Counted from the first letter of the stretch, positions 8,217 to 17,383 are shown. The stretch: 64,000 nt of DNA from Rhodospirillaceae bacterium (GCA_016845145.1 JAERTE010000020.1:124001-188000), one strand, 5' to 3'. Numbers and translations: made by a program. Notes: generated from the sequence alone by a model not told the origin.

Positions 8217-8900
8217 GTGACGGACGCTCCCACGACAGAGGATCGGTCCCGATCGATTTTGGCATTAAACACCAAAGTCGAAGACGACTTCGTTGCGCCG
8301 TTGGCGGCCGTTCGCGGTGCGTTGGAAATCCTGCGCGATTTCCCTGACCTGGAACAAGAAAAGCGCCAGCGTTTCATTGAAACGGCTTTGCGGAGTTGCG
8401 CGCGGCTTGAGATCAGTGTGGAGCACCTCGCCGATTCCGCCTATGCGGCCGGCCAAGAGAAGGAACCTGAAGAGACTCTTGATGCCGAGGTCGCACCGGA
8501 GACGGTTGCCGGCCCTTATGACGACCGTATTTCCGAGATCGTCGGCACCAATATCTTAGAGATCGATTTCAGCGACTTCGTGTTCAGCAGTTCCGATATC
8601 GTCGATCAGTTCTATGATGCCATCGAAGCGAAAATTGCCGCCTCCGGACATGATTGGTACTTTCTCGTCAACTACCTTGACGTCCGCGTCTGGCCCGAAG
8701 CTTGGATCGCCTTCGCGCATAGAGGCGAAAAGATCAATGCCACGAGCTCGCTGGGCACTGTGCACTATGTAGAACACGAAGACTCGAACGACAAAGAGAC
8801 CGAAAAACCTCTGGCCCGCAGTTACGATCCCAATCTCCATGATACCCGTGACCAAGCACTGGCTGCGATCGAACAGATGAAACGGGACCAAACGGAGTGA
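8217..8900 (+). CDS. Kinase-like helical hairpin protein ending the importer operon
   Basis: This 227-residue soluble protein starts at GTG 8217, 15 bases after livF. Residues 20-75 form a helical hairpin like a histidine-kinase dimerisation domain (APLAAVRGALEIL, then QRFIETALRSCARLE), but the phospho-acceptor His position holds D23, so it cannot act as a normal kinase. An acidic linker follows. A second domain (about 108-190) contains EIDFSDFVFSSSDIVDQFYD and HDWYFLVNYLDVRVWPEAW, which look STAS-like in rhythm. The hairpin resembles residues 143-183 of the PrpR-like regulator at the other end of the importer. A regulatory role is inferred; no enzymatic function is claimed. Confidence 0.75.
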   Translation: MTDAPTTEDRSRSILALNTKVEDDFVAPLAAVRGALEILRDFPDLEQEKRQRFIETALRSCARLEISVEHLADSAYAAGQEKEPEETLDAEVAPETVAGPYDDRISEIVGTNILEIDFSDFVFSSSDIVDQFYDAIEAKIAASGHDWYFLVNYLDVRVWPEAWIAFAHRGEKINATSSLGTVHYVEHEDSNDKETEKPLARSYDPNLHDTRDQALAAIEQMKRDQTE

Positions 8901-8903
8901 GGC

Positions 8904-9812
8904 TCAGTCGGCTTGTTTCACACGGCCTTCGCGGTAGGTGATATAGAGCGTGGATGCGAAAACAATGCCGCCACCGATCCACGTCCAGAGATCGGGAAAC
9001 TCACCGAACCACAGATAACCAATCACCGCCGCCCATATCAGGCGGGTGAAATCCACGGGCATGACGGCGGTGGTATCCGCGTCGCGCATGGCGGTGGTCA
9101 TGGACATTTGTGCAATCAACGCCAAGAGCCCGATGGAAACAAGCATGGCGAGTTGCTCCCACGTCGGCCATGTCCAGAAGTAGAGGGCCGGACCGATCGC
9201 CAAGATCGTGAACGTAACGGAAGAATAGAACACGATGGTGGTTGGTGAATCGCTGCGCGACAACACCTTCACCGTCAGCACCGCCGCCGCCCAGGTAATG
9301 GAGGCAAAGATCGCCGTAACGGCACCCAGGCTGATCGCTTGTGCGCCGGGTCTGAGAATAACCATGGTCCCGATAATACCGATGGCGATGGCGCTCCAGC
9401 GCCGAACACCGACTTTCTCGCTGAGCACGATGGCAGCGCCGACGGCGACAAAGATCACCACGGTGAAACTCAGCGCCGTGGCGTCGGCGACCGGGATCAA
9501 CGACAACGTATAGAACCATGCCAACATGGATGCGCCGCCGAACAGACCGCGCAGTATCTGCAGCCCGGGCCGTGTCGTTCGCCACCAAATCTCACCGGTT
9601 CGGCTGCCTTGGCGGATTAACATGGGAATCAACACGAACAGCGGAATAACCGTCCTGAAAAGCGCGATCTCCATGGAGTGGATTTCTGTGCTCAAGGCGC
9701 GGACCATGGTGTGCGATACCGATACGACGCAGGCGAAGATCGCCATCAGCGCCATGCCGCGAACGTTGGGTGAAAGGTCATGCCATCTTGCAGGGAATGT
9801 GGAGCGGGACAT
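8904..9812 (-). CDS. EamA-family (DMT) transporter
   Basis: Taking the ATG at 9810-9812 gives 302 residues; a TTG six codons earlier is also in frame. The protein shows ten hydrophobic segments in two EamA repeats, with the first repeat beginning RGMALMAIFACVVS and the second near ITWAAAVLTVKVL. Such proteins export or import small metabolites such as amino acids, nucleosides or riboflavin. The substrate cannot be inferred here. It is convergent with the preceding importer operon (three bases apart) and divergent from the M48 protease. Confidence 0.82.
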   Translation of the reverse strand: MSRSTFPARWHDLSPNVRGMALMAIFACVVSVSHTMVRALSTEIHSMEIALFRTVIPLFVLIPMLIRQGSRTGEIWWRTTRPGLQILRGLFGGASMLAWFYTLSLIPVADATALSFTVVIFVAVGAAIVLSEKVGVRRWSAIAIGIIGTMVILRPGAQAISLGAVTAIFASITWAAAVLTVKVLSRSDSPTTIVFYSSVTFTILAIGPALYFWTWPTWEQLAMLVSIGLLALIAQMSMTTAMRDADTTAVMPVDFTRLIWAAVIGYLWFGEFPDLWTWIGGGIVFASTLYITYREGRVKQAD

Positions 9813-9914
9813 GGCGCCATCATAGGGCAAACGCCATGTGGCACCAGCCTGCGCCTATTCTACACGCGACGTACTTTTCTTGCCCGTTCCCCGCTCTCAT
9901 TCCATAATCGCATC

Positions 9915-11399
9915 ATGATGTGCAAAGGACCGAATTCCGCATGGCTGGTCGCGCTTGTTTTGATGTTGCCGATGCTGCCCGGCTGCACCACCAATCCGGC
10001 GACCGGCGACCAAAGCTTCACCGCCTTCATGTCACCCGAGGACGAGGCCCGCATCGGCGCCGAGGAAGACAAGAAGATCACCAAGGAGCTAGGTGGGCCC
10101 TACAAATCCCCCAAACTGGAAGCCTATGTGCGCAACGTCGGCAAAAAACTCGCCGCGGTTTCCGAGCTGCCCAATACGCCGTGGCAATTCAAGGTGCTTA
10201 ATGACAACGCCGTCAACGCTTTCGCATTGCCGGGCGGCTACGTCTATATCACACGCGGACTGCTCGCCATCGCCGACAACGAAGCCGAGATGGCGGGCGT
10301 TCTCGCGCACGAAATCGGTCATGTGACGGCGCGCCATTCCGCACAGCGCTATTCAACCGCCATGGCTACCAATTTGGGGCTTACGGGACTGAGTATTCTG
10401 GGCAGTGTTCTGGGTGTGCCATCAGGTGTGGGTCAAATCATCTCCACCGGCGCGCAGATGGCCATGCAGCAGTATTCGCAAAGCCAGGAGTTGGAAGCCG
10501 ATATGTTGGGCATGCGCTATATGGCGCGCGCCGGCTACGACCCTCGCGCCGCGACCAGCTTCTTCCGAAAACTGAAAGCGCATTCCAGCCTGGAAGCCCG
10601 TCAAAAGGGCAAAGATGGCGTCAGCCACAACATCATGTCGACCCACCCACGCACCGAAGAACGCATTGCACAAGCCATGAAACTGGCCAAGACCAAAGCC
10701 GTTGCCAATCCCATCGTGCGGCGTGAGGCTTTTCTCCAAATGATTGACGGCATGGTGTTCGGTGATGACATTTCCCAAGGTGTGCGCAAGGGCCGGACGT
10801 TTACTCATCCAGGATTAAAGATCACGTTCACGGTTCCGCCGAAGTTCGTGTTATTCAACTCACCCAAACAGGTGGTGGCCTTCGGACCTGAGAAATCGCG
10901 AGTGGTCTTCGATATGGCGAATCCCAAAGATGCCAAGAAAGTGCGGGATCTTCGCGCCTATTTGAGCGGCGTGTGGGGGCGCAATCTGAGACTAAGCGGC
11001 GTTGAAAAACTCGACGTCAACTCCATGCCGGCGGCAACCGGGCAGGCTCGCATTTCAGACGCCAACGGCACGCGTGAAGTCCGCCTGTTGGTGGTTCGCA
11101 TGAACAACGAGCGTATTTACCGTTTCGCATTCATTGCTAAGCCTTCGGAAATGCAGCGTCTCAATGTGGAACTGCGGCGCACCACCTACAGTTTCCGTCG
11201 TTTGAGTCAGGCCGAGGCCGACGCCATTCAGCCGCTGCGGCTGAAAGTGCGTCCCGTAAAGGCAGGAGAGACGGCCATCGATTTGGCTGCCCGCTTTCCG
11301 TTCGAACGCTTCCAGCGTGAATGGTTCCGGCTGTTGAACAACTTAAGCATCGGCGAGAACCCGCCCGCCGGCCGGCAGATCAAGCTTGTGGTGGAATAG
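9915..11399 (+). CDS. M48-family zinc metalloprotease lipoprotein
   Basis: From ATG 9915 the product has 494 residues. It opens with a lipoprotein signal ending LPMLPGC (C24), so the protein is lipid-anchored in the periplasm. The protease domain carries HEIGHVTARH (zinc ligands H132 and H136, catalytic E133) and the third ligand in ELEADMLGMRYMARAGYDP. A C-terminal region beginning near residue 300 has an unassigned beta-rich part and ends with a LysM-like stretch (VKAGETAIDLAARF...LLNN). The architecture resembles BepA/YfgC-type and Oma1-like envelope quality-control proteases. The longer reading from 9780 is rejected because it places 45 residues before a perfect signal peptide. Confidence 0.88.
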   Translation: MMCKGPNSAWLVALVLMLPMLPGCTTNPATGDQSFTAFMSPEDEARIGAEEDKKITKELGGPYKSPKLEAYVRNVGKKLAAVSELPNTPWQFKVLNDNAVNAFALPGGYVYITRGLLAIADNEAEMAGVLAHEIGHVTARHSAQRYSTAMATNLGLTGLSILGSVLGVPSGVGQIISTGAQMAMQQYSQSQELEADMLGMRYMARAGYDPRAATSFFRKLKAHSSLEARQKGKDGVSHNIMSTHPRTEERIAQAMKLAKTKAVANPIVRREAFLQMIDGMVFGDDISQGVRKGRTFTHPGLKITFTVPPKFVLFNSPKQVVAFGPEKSRVVFDMANPKDAKKVRDLRAYLSGVWGRNLRLSGVEKLDVNSMPAATGQARISDANGTREVRLLVVRMNNERIYRFAFIAKPSEMQRLNVELRRTTYSFRRLSQAEADAIQPLRLKVRPVKAGETAIDLAARFPFERFQREWFRLLNNLSIGENPPAGRQIKLVVE

Positions 11400-11419
11400 G
11401 CTGCAAGCGAAATAGCTGA

Positions 11420-11917
11420 CTAGGCAGCTTGAAGGACCTTTTCCAGCTTTTCAGTCGCCGCATCGACGTCGGTTTTCTCAACCGCCGCCAGTTCACTGGC
11501 CAACCGATCGCGCGCCGCCTCGTAAATCTGACGTTCCGAGAACGATTGGTCGGGCTGCCCCACGTTGCGATGCAGGTCACGCACCACTTCGGCAATCTGC
11601 ACCGGATCACCGGAGTTGATCTTGGCCTCATACTCTTGGGCGCGGCGGCTCCACATGGTGCGTTTCACCCGGGCTCGGCCCTTGAGTGTGGTCATGGCAT
11701 CGTCCATGATTTTCCTCGACGACAGCTTGCGCAAACCAGATGTAGGCGCCTTATCGAGCGGCACACGCAGTGTCATACGGTCGCGATCGAATGTGATGAT
11801 CACCAGTTCCAATTTATGACCGGCAATTTCTTGCTTTTCGACACCGATGACCTTGCCGACCCCATGGGTCGGATAGACGACAAAATCACCTGCTTTATAA
11901 CTCGGGGCCTTGGCCAT
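11420..11917 (-). CDS. carD: CarD/CdnL-family RNA polymerase-binding regulator
   Basis: This 165-residue protein has the N-terminal RNA polymerase interaction domain (GDFVVYPTHGVGKVIGVEKQ at about 9-28, then RVPLDKAPTSGLRKL) and a basic helical C-terminal domain that contacts the upstream edge of the transcription bubble. CdnL proteins stabilise open complexes at rRNA and other housekeeping promoters in alphaproteobacteria. The length is typical. It sits downstream of fdxA on the same strand, with a 171-base spacer holding three inverted repeats, so it probably has its own promoter there. Confidence 0.92.
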   Translation of the reverse strand: MAKAPSYKAGDFVVYPTHGVGKVIGVEKQEIAGHKLELVIITFDRDRMTLRVPLDKAPTSGLRKLSSRKIMDDAMTTLKGRARVKRTMWSRRAQEYEAKINSGDPVQIAEVVRDLHRNVGQPDQSFSERQIYEAARDRLASELAAVEKTDVDAATEKLEKVLQAA

Positions 11918-11953
11918 GTTTTAACTCGTCTCCAATCAGCAAAAATGCCCGCC

Positions 11954-12064
11954 CCGTTGCCAATTCGCGGCAACGGTCGGACAACGCAATACCGGCTGTG
12001 CCTGCACAACCGGTATTCTCGGGAACGTATCACAAAATTCCGGGAATAAAAAGACCACCCGGAA
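11954..12064. repeat. Three inverted repeats between fdxA and carD
   Basis: The spacer holds CCGTTGCC/GGCAACGG (11954-11961 and 11969-11976), an extended hairpin AATACCGG-c-TGTGC with GCACA-a-CCGGTATT (11988-12017), and TTCCGGG/CCCGGAA (12038-12044 and 12058-12064). The last has a T-rich loop when read on the minus strand and follows fdxA, so it may belong to the fdxA terminator. The others lie in the probable carD leader or promoter. Confidence 0.6.
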
Positions 12065-12088
12065 GGCTATAAAACGACGCGGTTGCCG

Positions 12089-12424
12089 TCAGTCGCCGGC
12101 GCCCGGATTGGGGCTGAATTGCTCTTCCTTGCCGGGCTTGTCTTTCCATTCGTCGGCATCGGCCGGCTCTTCGCCCTTGCGGGTGATGTTCGGCCATTCA
12201 GAGGCGTATTTGGTGTTCAGTTCCAACCATTTCTCAATGCCGGGCTCGGTGTCGGGCAAAATCGCTTCCGCGGGGCATTCGGGCTCGCACACACCGCAAT
12301 CGATGCATTCGTCTGGATGAATGACGAGCATATTTTCGCCTTCATAAAAACAATCCACGGGACAGACTTCGACGCAGTCCTGGTACTTACACTTGATGCA
12401 GTTTTCTACGACGATATAGGTCAT
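12089..12424 (-). CDS. fdxA: Seven-iron ferredoxin FdxA
   Basis: The 111 residues match the FdxA family in length and start ([20 protein letters not shown]). The cysteine pattern [17 protein letters not shown] supplies the [3Fe-4S] cluster region, and [12 protein letters not shown] supplies the [4Fe-4S] cluster. The C-terminal extension after residue 60 is acidic and polar, as in alphaproteobacterial FdxA. It serves as a low-potential cytoplasmic electron carrier. It is transcribed in the same direction as the TerB-like gene 74 bases upstream and as carD downstream. Confidence 0.95.
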   Translation of the reverse strand: MTYIVVENCIKCKYQDCVEVCPVDCFYEGENMLVIHPDECIDCGVCEPECPAEAILPDTEPGIEKWLELNTKYASEWPNITRKGEEPADADEWKDKPGKEEQFSPNPGAGD

Positions 12425-12498
12425 CTTGATCTCCGGTCGTTTGGCATCTTAAAAAATCTATTCACGAAATTCATGCGGGCGCGGCGCCCACAGCCGGT

Positions 12499-12960
12499 TT
12501 ACGCCGCCCCAGGCGCAATGTCCAGCCGTTGCAGCGCGTTTTTACGCGCCAGCCCGACCTCTTTGTCGGGCACATGCAACAGGCCGGCGACACGGCGCAC
12601 CAGATTTGCCTCATAGTCGTGCACGACACCGTCGGCGTAAACCACCTGCCACAGCATCTCCATCAACGCCAAGCGCTGGTCATGGTCGAGACCGTCCTTC
12701 AGCACGCGGGTGATGGAGTAGAGTTCGACGGATTGCTCGACCGCTGCCTCGCCTTCCTCGATCAAGGCCGCGACATCGGCAGCGGGAAGCTCGAACCGCT
12801 CGCCCAAGAGCGCGGCAATGGTTTCGCGCTCAGCCGCATCAAACTCACCATCGAGCACGGCGGATTCAATCAACAACGCGGCAGCCGCGGCCGGGATTTT
12901 ATCCTCCGGCGGCACCGGTTCATTGCTTTTGAACATCATGGCTTTAATTTTATCGATCAT
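12499..12960 (-). CDS. TerB-like protein
   Basis: This 153-residue, all-helical acidic protein has the TerB-fold pattern: a first half AAAALLIESAVLDGEFDAAE with acidic residues in a helix-hairpin, and a second half ALMEMLWQVVYADGVVHDYE repeating it. The two DG motifs (LDGEFD, ADGVVHDYE) are the metal-binding-type turns of the family. Despite the tellurite-resistance label, isolated genes of this type in alphaproteobacteria have no proven role. No ter operon partners are present. Confidence 0.85.
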   Translation of the reverse strand: MIDKIKAMMFKSNEPVPPEDKIPAAAAALLIESAVLDGEFDAAERETIAALLGERFELPAADVAALIEEGEAAVEQSVELYSITRVLKDGLDHDQRLALMEMLWQVVYADGVVHDYEANLVRRVAGLLHVPDKEVGLARKNALQRLDIAPGAA

Positions 12961-13058
12961 CGCCGCTGACTATCACGTCAGTATATATGCCGCAACCCCA
13001 AGCATACTGCGGTTATTATAACCTTGCGCGCGCGGTGTGGGTTTATTACCTGTTGAAT

Positions 13059-13661
13059 ATGAACAGCGATGACCGTCTCGACTTCCCCGCCACCGGACGC
13101 AACGCCGAACCGATCCTGGATGTGTTGCGCGACGTTCTGCCGCAACAAGGCACCGTGTTGGAAATCGCATCCGGGTCAGGCCAGCACGTGGCGCATTTCG
13201 CCCGGCACTTTCCCGGTCTGACGTGGCAGCCCACCGATCTCGACCCCGAACACCGTCGCTCCATTGCCGCATGGACTGCTGAGTTGGAAAACGTGCGCGA
13301 CCCTATCGGACTGGATGCGACGCACGCACCTTGGCCGGTGCAGCGGGTGGATGCCGTATTGTGCGCCAACATGATTCACATCGCACCTTGGGAGGCCGGG
13401 CTGGGCCTGTTGGCCGGCACCGGACAGGTGCTGAGTTTGGGTGGGCTGCTTTATCTTTACGGCCCGTTCCGCATCGACGGCGCTCATACGGCCGACAGCA
13501 ACGCCCAGTTCGACGCCAGCCTGAAATCCCGCAATCCTTCATGGGGCGTGCGGGATTTGGGCGACGTCACGGATTGCGCCGCCGAACACGGCCTGACGCT
13601 GGAGACAAGCATCGAAATGCCCGCCAACAATTTGTCCGTGATTTTCCGAAAGACCGCCTAG
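13059..13661 (+). CDS. DUF938 class I SAM-dependent methyltransferase
   Basis: From ATG 13059 this has 200 residues, the usual family length. An earlier in-frame ATG at 12987 would add 24 residues without homology. The start (RNAEPILDVLRDVLP) and the SAM-binding motif VLEIASGSGQHVAHFA are hallmarks of DUF938. LYLYGPFRIDGAHTADSNAQFD and the final NLSVIFRKT complete the family pattern. The substrate is unknown. It is divergent from the TerB-like gene and convergent with the small gene at 13663. Confidence 0.9.
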   Translation: MNSDDRLDFPATGRNAEPILDVLRDVLPQQGTVLEIASGSGQHVAHFARHFPGLTWQPTDLDPEHRRSIAAWTAELENVRDPIGLDATHAPWPVQRVDAVLCANMIHIAPWEAGLGLLAGTGQVLSLGGLLYLYGPFRIDGAHTADSNAQFDASLKSRNPSWGVRDLGDVTDCAAEHGLTLETSIEMPANNLSVIFRKTA

Positions 13662-13662
13662 C

Positions 13663-13875
13663 TCAATTGGCCCGCGAACGCGCGTCGGCACCCTCGGCAA
13701 TGAGCGCGAACGTCTCCGCGCCCGCGCCCAAGCGCCGCCAGCTGCGTTCTTCGGACTCGGCTTGGATAACCGCGCCGGCCCGGCGCTCATGGCAACCGAC
13801 CGTTTGTTCAACCGTCAACGTATCAATAACCAGCCATTTGCCAGCCTTGGTGTCGCACCTTACGACAAACCTCAT
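13663..13875 (-). CDS. Small conserved-looking hypothetical protein (70 aa)
   Basis: The reading frame has AGGAGAG seven bases before its ATG and fills the gap between two real genes. The sequence starts MRFVVRCDTKAGKWLVIDT and continues with HERRAGAVIQAESEERSWRRLG, a pattern of a short beta-hairpin followed by an amphipathic helix. It looks like the small Arc-like or one-domain hypothetical proteins frequent in Rhodospirillales, but I do not recognise a named family. Good ribosome site and codon use support it as real; function unknown. Confidence 0.6.
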   Translation of the reverse strand: MRFVVRCDTKAGKWLVIDTLTVEQTVGCHERRAGAVIQAESEERSWRRLGAGAETFALIAEGADARSRAN

Positions 13876-13977
13876 TGCTTTCTCTCCTATATGTCATGGT
13901 CAACATATAGGCTTACAAATATTGCAATTTGGTGAATCGCCGATGACGTTTTCGCGATTGGGTGACTTTTGCGTGAT

Positions 13978-14406
13978 CTAGACGCTGCCTTGGGCCGTCA
14001 GGCCGGCGGCCTCGATACCGGCGACGGCACAGGCTTCGTCTTGTTCGGAGACATCGCCGCTGACGCCAACCGCGCCGATGATTTCGTTCGTTTCGGGATC
14101 GCGGATCAGCACACCGCCGGGCACCGGCACGGCACGGCCCGACGCCGCACCGTTGAGGGCGCTTAGGAATTTGATGTCGCGGGCGTCCAGCTTGCCCGAC
14201 GGCATACCGGTGCCGAGAGAAATCCATGCCTTGCCCGTCGCCACCTCGACACGAACGATGCCCGACTGGTCTTGTCGGTTGAGCGCCACATAGTGGCCGC
14301 CGGCGTCCAACACGACAACGGTCAGTGGTTGCAGCTCGAGTTCCGTTCCTTTTGCCAAGGCGGCACTGACGATGGTGTTGGCTTGATCAAGGGTGAGTTT
14401 CGACAT
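13978..14406 (-). CDS. GlcG/HbpS-family heme-binding-like protein
   Basis: This 142-residue cytoplasmic protein has the family core: LTLDQANTIVSAALAKG, VVVLDAGGHYVALNRQD, KAWISLGTG and VPVPGGVLIRD, ending with IGAVGVSGDVSEQDEACAVAGI. HbpS-type members bind heme and sense redox stress. GlcG-type members accompany glycolate oxidation genes, none of which are nearby. The first two residues after Met and the absence of a signal peptide indicate an intracellular form. It lies 17 bases downstream of the S4 gene on the same strand. Confidence 0.88.
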   Translation of the reverse strand: MSKLTLDQANTIVSAALAKGTELELQPLTVVVLDAGGHYVALNRQDQSGIVRVEVATGKAWISLGTGMPSGKLDARDIKFLSALNGAASGRAVPVPGGVLIRDPETNEIIGAVGVSGDVSEQDEACAVAGIEAAGLTAQGSV

Positions 14407-14423
14407 TTATGTACTCCGTTGGT

Positions 14424-14816
14424 TTATTCACTTTCGCCAATCAGTTTATCCAACTGGCGTCGATCGCGTTTTGTTGGCCGCCCACTCCCGGGCTCTCGCG
14501 CCATGGGTTTGGCGTCGGCGGCGGACTTGCCTTTTCGGGGCGGCTGAGGCGGCGAAAGGTCCTCGTATAGGGCCTGTGCCTCCGGTGCCGGTCCCCGGCG
14601 TGTCCCCAGCGCCAAGACCTTGATCACCCGCACCTGATGACCGCGTGCGAAAGTCAGAACCTCGCCGGGACGCACGGTATGATGGGCCTTCTTAACGATG
14701 CTGCCGTCCACGCGCAACTTTCCAGCTTGGCAAAACTGTGTTGCCAAAGAACGGCTTTTAAAAAACCGCGCATACCATAACCATTTGTCTAATCGGAGGC
14801 CGCTGCCGTCACGCAT
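14424..14816 (-). CDS. S4-domain RNA-binding protein (HslR-like)
   Basis: This 130-residue protein begins with an S4 domain (RLDKWLWYARFFKSRSLA, GKLRVDGSIVKKAHHTVRPG, KVLALGTRRGPAPEAQALYEDL), the pattern of HslR heat-shock proteins that bind 50S subunits carrying stalled nascent chains. The C-terminus is basic (MAREPGSGRPTKRDRRQLDKL). Its ATG lies two bases after the stop of the SUV3-like helicase, so the two are co-transcribed. This pairing is common in alphaproteobacteria and suggests a shared RNA-related job. Confidence 0.9.
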   Translation of the reverse strand: MRDGSGLRLDKWLWYARFFKSRSLATQFCQAGKLRVDGSIVKKAHHTVRPGEVLTFARGHQVRVIKVLALGTRRGPAPEAQALYEDLSPPQPPRKGKSAADAKPMAREPGSGRPTKRDRRQLDKLIGESE

Positions 14817-14818
14817 TG

Positions 14819-17383
14819 CTAACCCGTGCCGCCAATATTGAGTTCGCGCAACTTGGCAAATGGCGAATCCAGATCAATCTTCGGCTGGGGCTGCGGCTTG
14901 CCACCCTTTTTCGGACGCGGCTTTCCGGTTCGCCCGGCCTCACGGCGTTTCGGCCGGTAGGTAACGGCTTCGCCTTTTGTGTTGCGCTGATAGCCAAGCC
15001 GCTTCAGCACCTCGGCCAAATCGTCTGCGCCGCATCCCATCAAATTCATCAACACCGCCGGCTCGTCAAAAGGCCCCTTGGCGCTTAAGTCCCAGGCTTC
15101 CGACGCAACACGTTCCAAAATCTCCAGGCGAACGGCAATGGGGCCGAGCGGCCGGTAGCCGATGGCCTCCAAGAACGCCGGCGGCAGTTCTCTGCCCGTG
15201 GGCACTGAGGCGCGGCCATCGGCCGGCAACGGCAACGGCAGGGCCATTTCATGGTGAAGCGCCCAAAGCAGACCGCGCAGGGTCACCGGCTTGGACTTCA
15301 ACAGCTGCGGCGCATACACGGACTCGCGCCCGATCCGAATACCGATGGCCCGCAGCGCACGGCGGCTTTCCTTGTCGAGCGCCTCGATCTCCGCCTTGAC
15401 CAATGCGCGCGGCATGGACCCCAGATGTTCGGTAAGGCGGAAATGCAGTCCCCGCGCGGCACCCGACGGCAAGGCCGATGCGTCCGCAAACAAAGGCGCG
15501 AGCATGCCGTGCAGGTAATCGCGCAACCAGGTTTCCAGACGGTCGCGGATGCGGCGCTCTTGGCCGCTATCGAGCAGCTCGCTTTTAAATAGGGTCACCT
15601 GCGGGCGCAGTAAGTCCGAGCCCGCCACCACGCGCCCCACTTGTGTGCCCTGCCACAGAATATCCGGCGTCTCGGCGGTGCGCGGATCGGGAATCGCTAT
15701 CTGATCATCAGCCGCGCCCGCTAGCGAGACGACACGACGCTCGATCTCCTGGCGCAGGGCCTGGGCAGCTGCCCGGTCCACCGCCCGCGCCGCGGCGACG
15801 CCTTCCGCGCCCTGAGGTCCGTGGTCCGGCGTGAACCGAAACCCGGACAAGCGGCCAACGGAATGGCCCTCCACCAACACTTCGCCGTCGGCGCGCACGG
15901 CGCCAAGCAGGTCGCGATCCTCGTTCAGGCGGCGCACCAAATGTGCCGTGCGTTTATCGACGAAGCGCTGGATCAGGCGCTCGTGCAGAACATCGGAAAG
16001 CTTGTCTTCGATATCGCGCGTGCGCCCCTGCCAGTGTGCCGGGTCCGTAACCCAATCGGCATGAAACGCCACGTAGGTCCAAATCCGGATACCGGCGATG
16101 CGCTGAGTGAGGGTTTCTATATCGCCGCCGGTGCGGTCCAAGCGATCGATCTGGCCTGCCAACCAGTCCGTCGGCAAGCACGCCTTGTCCGAGCGCAAGT
16201 GTTCATAGATATCAGCAAGCAGACGCGTGTGTGCGTCACTCGCGACTTTGCGGAAATCCGGTATCCGGCACACCTCCCACAATAGCCGGACGGCCTCGGG
16301 GTTGGTGGCGAGCGCGGCCACGTCCTTGTCGGCGGCCAGGGCGCGAAGCGAGATTTCATCATCAGCGGGGCGCGCGCGCGTCAGATAGGGCAGCGTCGGT
16401 GCTTCAGCGAGGCTTCGCTGCAATGTGTCGAGACTACGGAACTCGAGACGGCTGTTGCGCCAAAAGATTTTTTCCAGTGCCGGGAAGTCGTGTTCCTCAA
16501 TACGGCGGACCGCCTCCTCGTCGAATGCCGAGAGCGCCGCCGTTGTCCCGAAGGTTCCATCGTTCATATGGCGTCCGGCGCGCCCGGCCACTTGCGCCAG
16601 TTCCGACGCCGCCAGCGAGCGGTGCTGGCGGCCGTCAAACTTGCGCACCTGGGCGAAGGCCACGTGATCGACATCCATGTTCAAGCCCATGCCGATGGCG
16701 TCGGTCGCGACCAGAAAATCCACCTCGCCCGATTGGTAGAGCTCGACCTGGGCATTTCGGGTCCGCGGGCTGAGCGCCCCCATGATCACCGCCGCGCCGC
16801 CGCGCTGACGGCGGATCAGTTCGGCCATGGCGTAAACTTCGCTGGCCGTGAAGGCGACAATGGCCGAACGCCTGGGTAAGCGAGCCATCTTGCGCGGGCC
16901 GGTGTAACTGAGCGTCGAAAGCCTGGGCCGTTCCATAAACTCGGCCTCGGGCACCAGGGCGCGGATCAACGGCTTGATGGTATCGGCACCCATGAACATG
17001 GTCTCGAACCGGCCGCGCGCATGCAACAGGCGATCGGTGAAGACATGGCCGCGATCCGGGTCGGCGCACATCTGAATCTCGTCAATACCCAGAAATGCCA
17101 CGGGGCGGGTCGTCGGCATGGCCTCGGTGGTACACAGGAAATAGCGCGCCCCCTTGGGCACGATCTTTTCCTCACCGGTGATCAGCGCGACCTGGTTGGC
17201 GCCCTTGATCTTCACGGCACGATCATAGTTTTCGCGCGCCAGAAGGCGCAGCGGAAAGCCGATCATGCCGGTTTCATGCGCCAACATGCGGTCCATGGCG
17301 AAATGAGTTTTACCGGTATTGGTCGCCCCTAAAACGGCAATGATGCGGGGCTCGCCGGTGTCGATATGTGTGTCGATCTGCAT
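14819..17383 (-). CDS. SUV3-like DExH-box RNA helicase
   Basis: The 854 residues carry Walker A GATNTGKT (19-26), a DEIQ box in FLGIDEIQM, a SAT-like region, ATDAIGMGLNMDVDHVAF (motif V) and QVAGRAGRH (motif VI). This is the layout of mitochondrial SUV3/SUPV3L1 and its alphaproteobacterial relatives. The C-terminal half (about 480-830) is an accessory region ending in a Lys/Arg/Pro-rich tail (RPKKGGKPQPQPKIDL). Mitochondrial SUV3 unwinds RNA for the degradosome; the bacterial role is less defined. It forms an operon with the S4 protein immediately downstream. Confidence 0.92.
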   Translation of the reverse strand: MQIDTHIDTGEPRIIAVLGATNTGKTHFAMDRMLAHETGMIGFPLRLLARENYDRAVKIKGANQVALITGEEKIVPKGARYFLCTTEAMPTTRPVAFLGIDEIQMCADPDRGHVFTDRLLHARGRFETMFMGADTIKPLIRALVPEAEFMERPRLSTLSYTGPRKMARLPRRSAIVAFTASEVYAMAELIRRQRGGAAVIMGALSPRTRNAQVELYQSGEVDFLVATDAIGMGLNMDVDHVAFAQVRKFDGRQHRSLAASELAQVAGRAGRHMNDGTFGTTAALSAFDEEAVRRIEEHDFPALEKIFWRNSRLEFRSLDTLQRSLAEAPTLPYLTRARPADDEISLRALAADKDVAALATNPEAVRLLWEVCRIPDFRKVASDAHTRLLADIYEHLRSDKACLPTDWLAGQIDRLDRTGGDIETLTQRIAGIRIWTYVAFHADWVTDPAHWQGRTRDIEDKLSDVLHERLIQRFVDKRTAHLVRRLNEDRDLLGAVRADGEVLVEGHSVGRLSGFRFTPDHGPQGAEGVAAARAVDRAAAQALRQEIERRVVSLAGAADDQIAIPDPRTAETPDILWQGTQVGRVVAGSDLLRPQVTLFKSELLDSGQERRIRDRLETWLRDYLHGMLAPLFADASALPSGAARGLHFRLTEHLGSMPRALVKAEIEALDKESRRALRAIGIRIGRESVYAPQLLKSKPVTLRGLLWALHHEMALPLPLPADGRASVPTGRELPPAFLEAIGYRPLGPIAVRLEILERVASEAWDLSAKGPFDEPAVLMNLMGCGADDLAEVLKRLGYQRNTKGEAVTYRPKRREAGRTGKPRPKKGGKPQPQPKIDLDSPFAKLRELNIGGTG

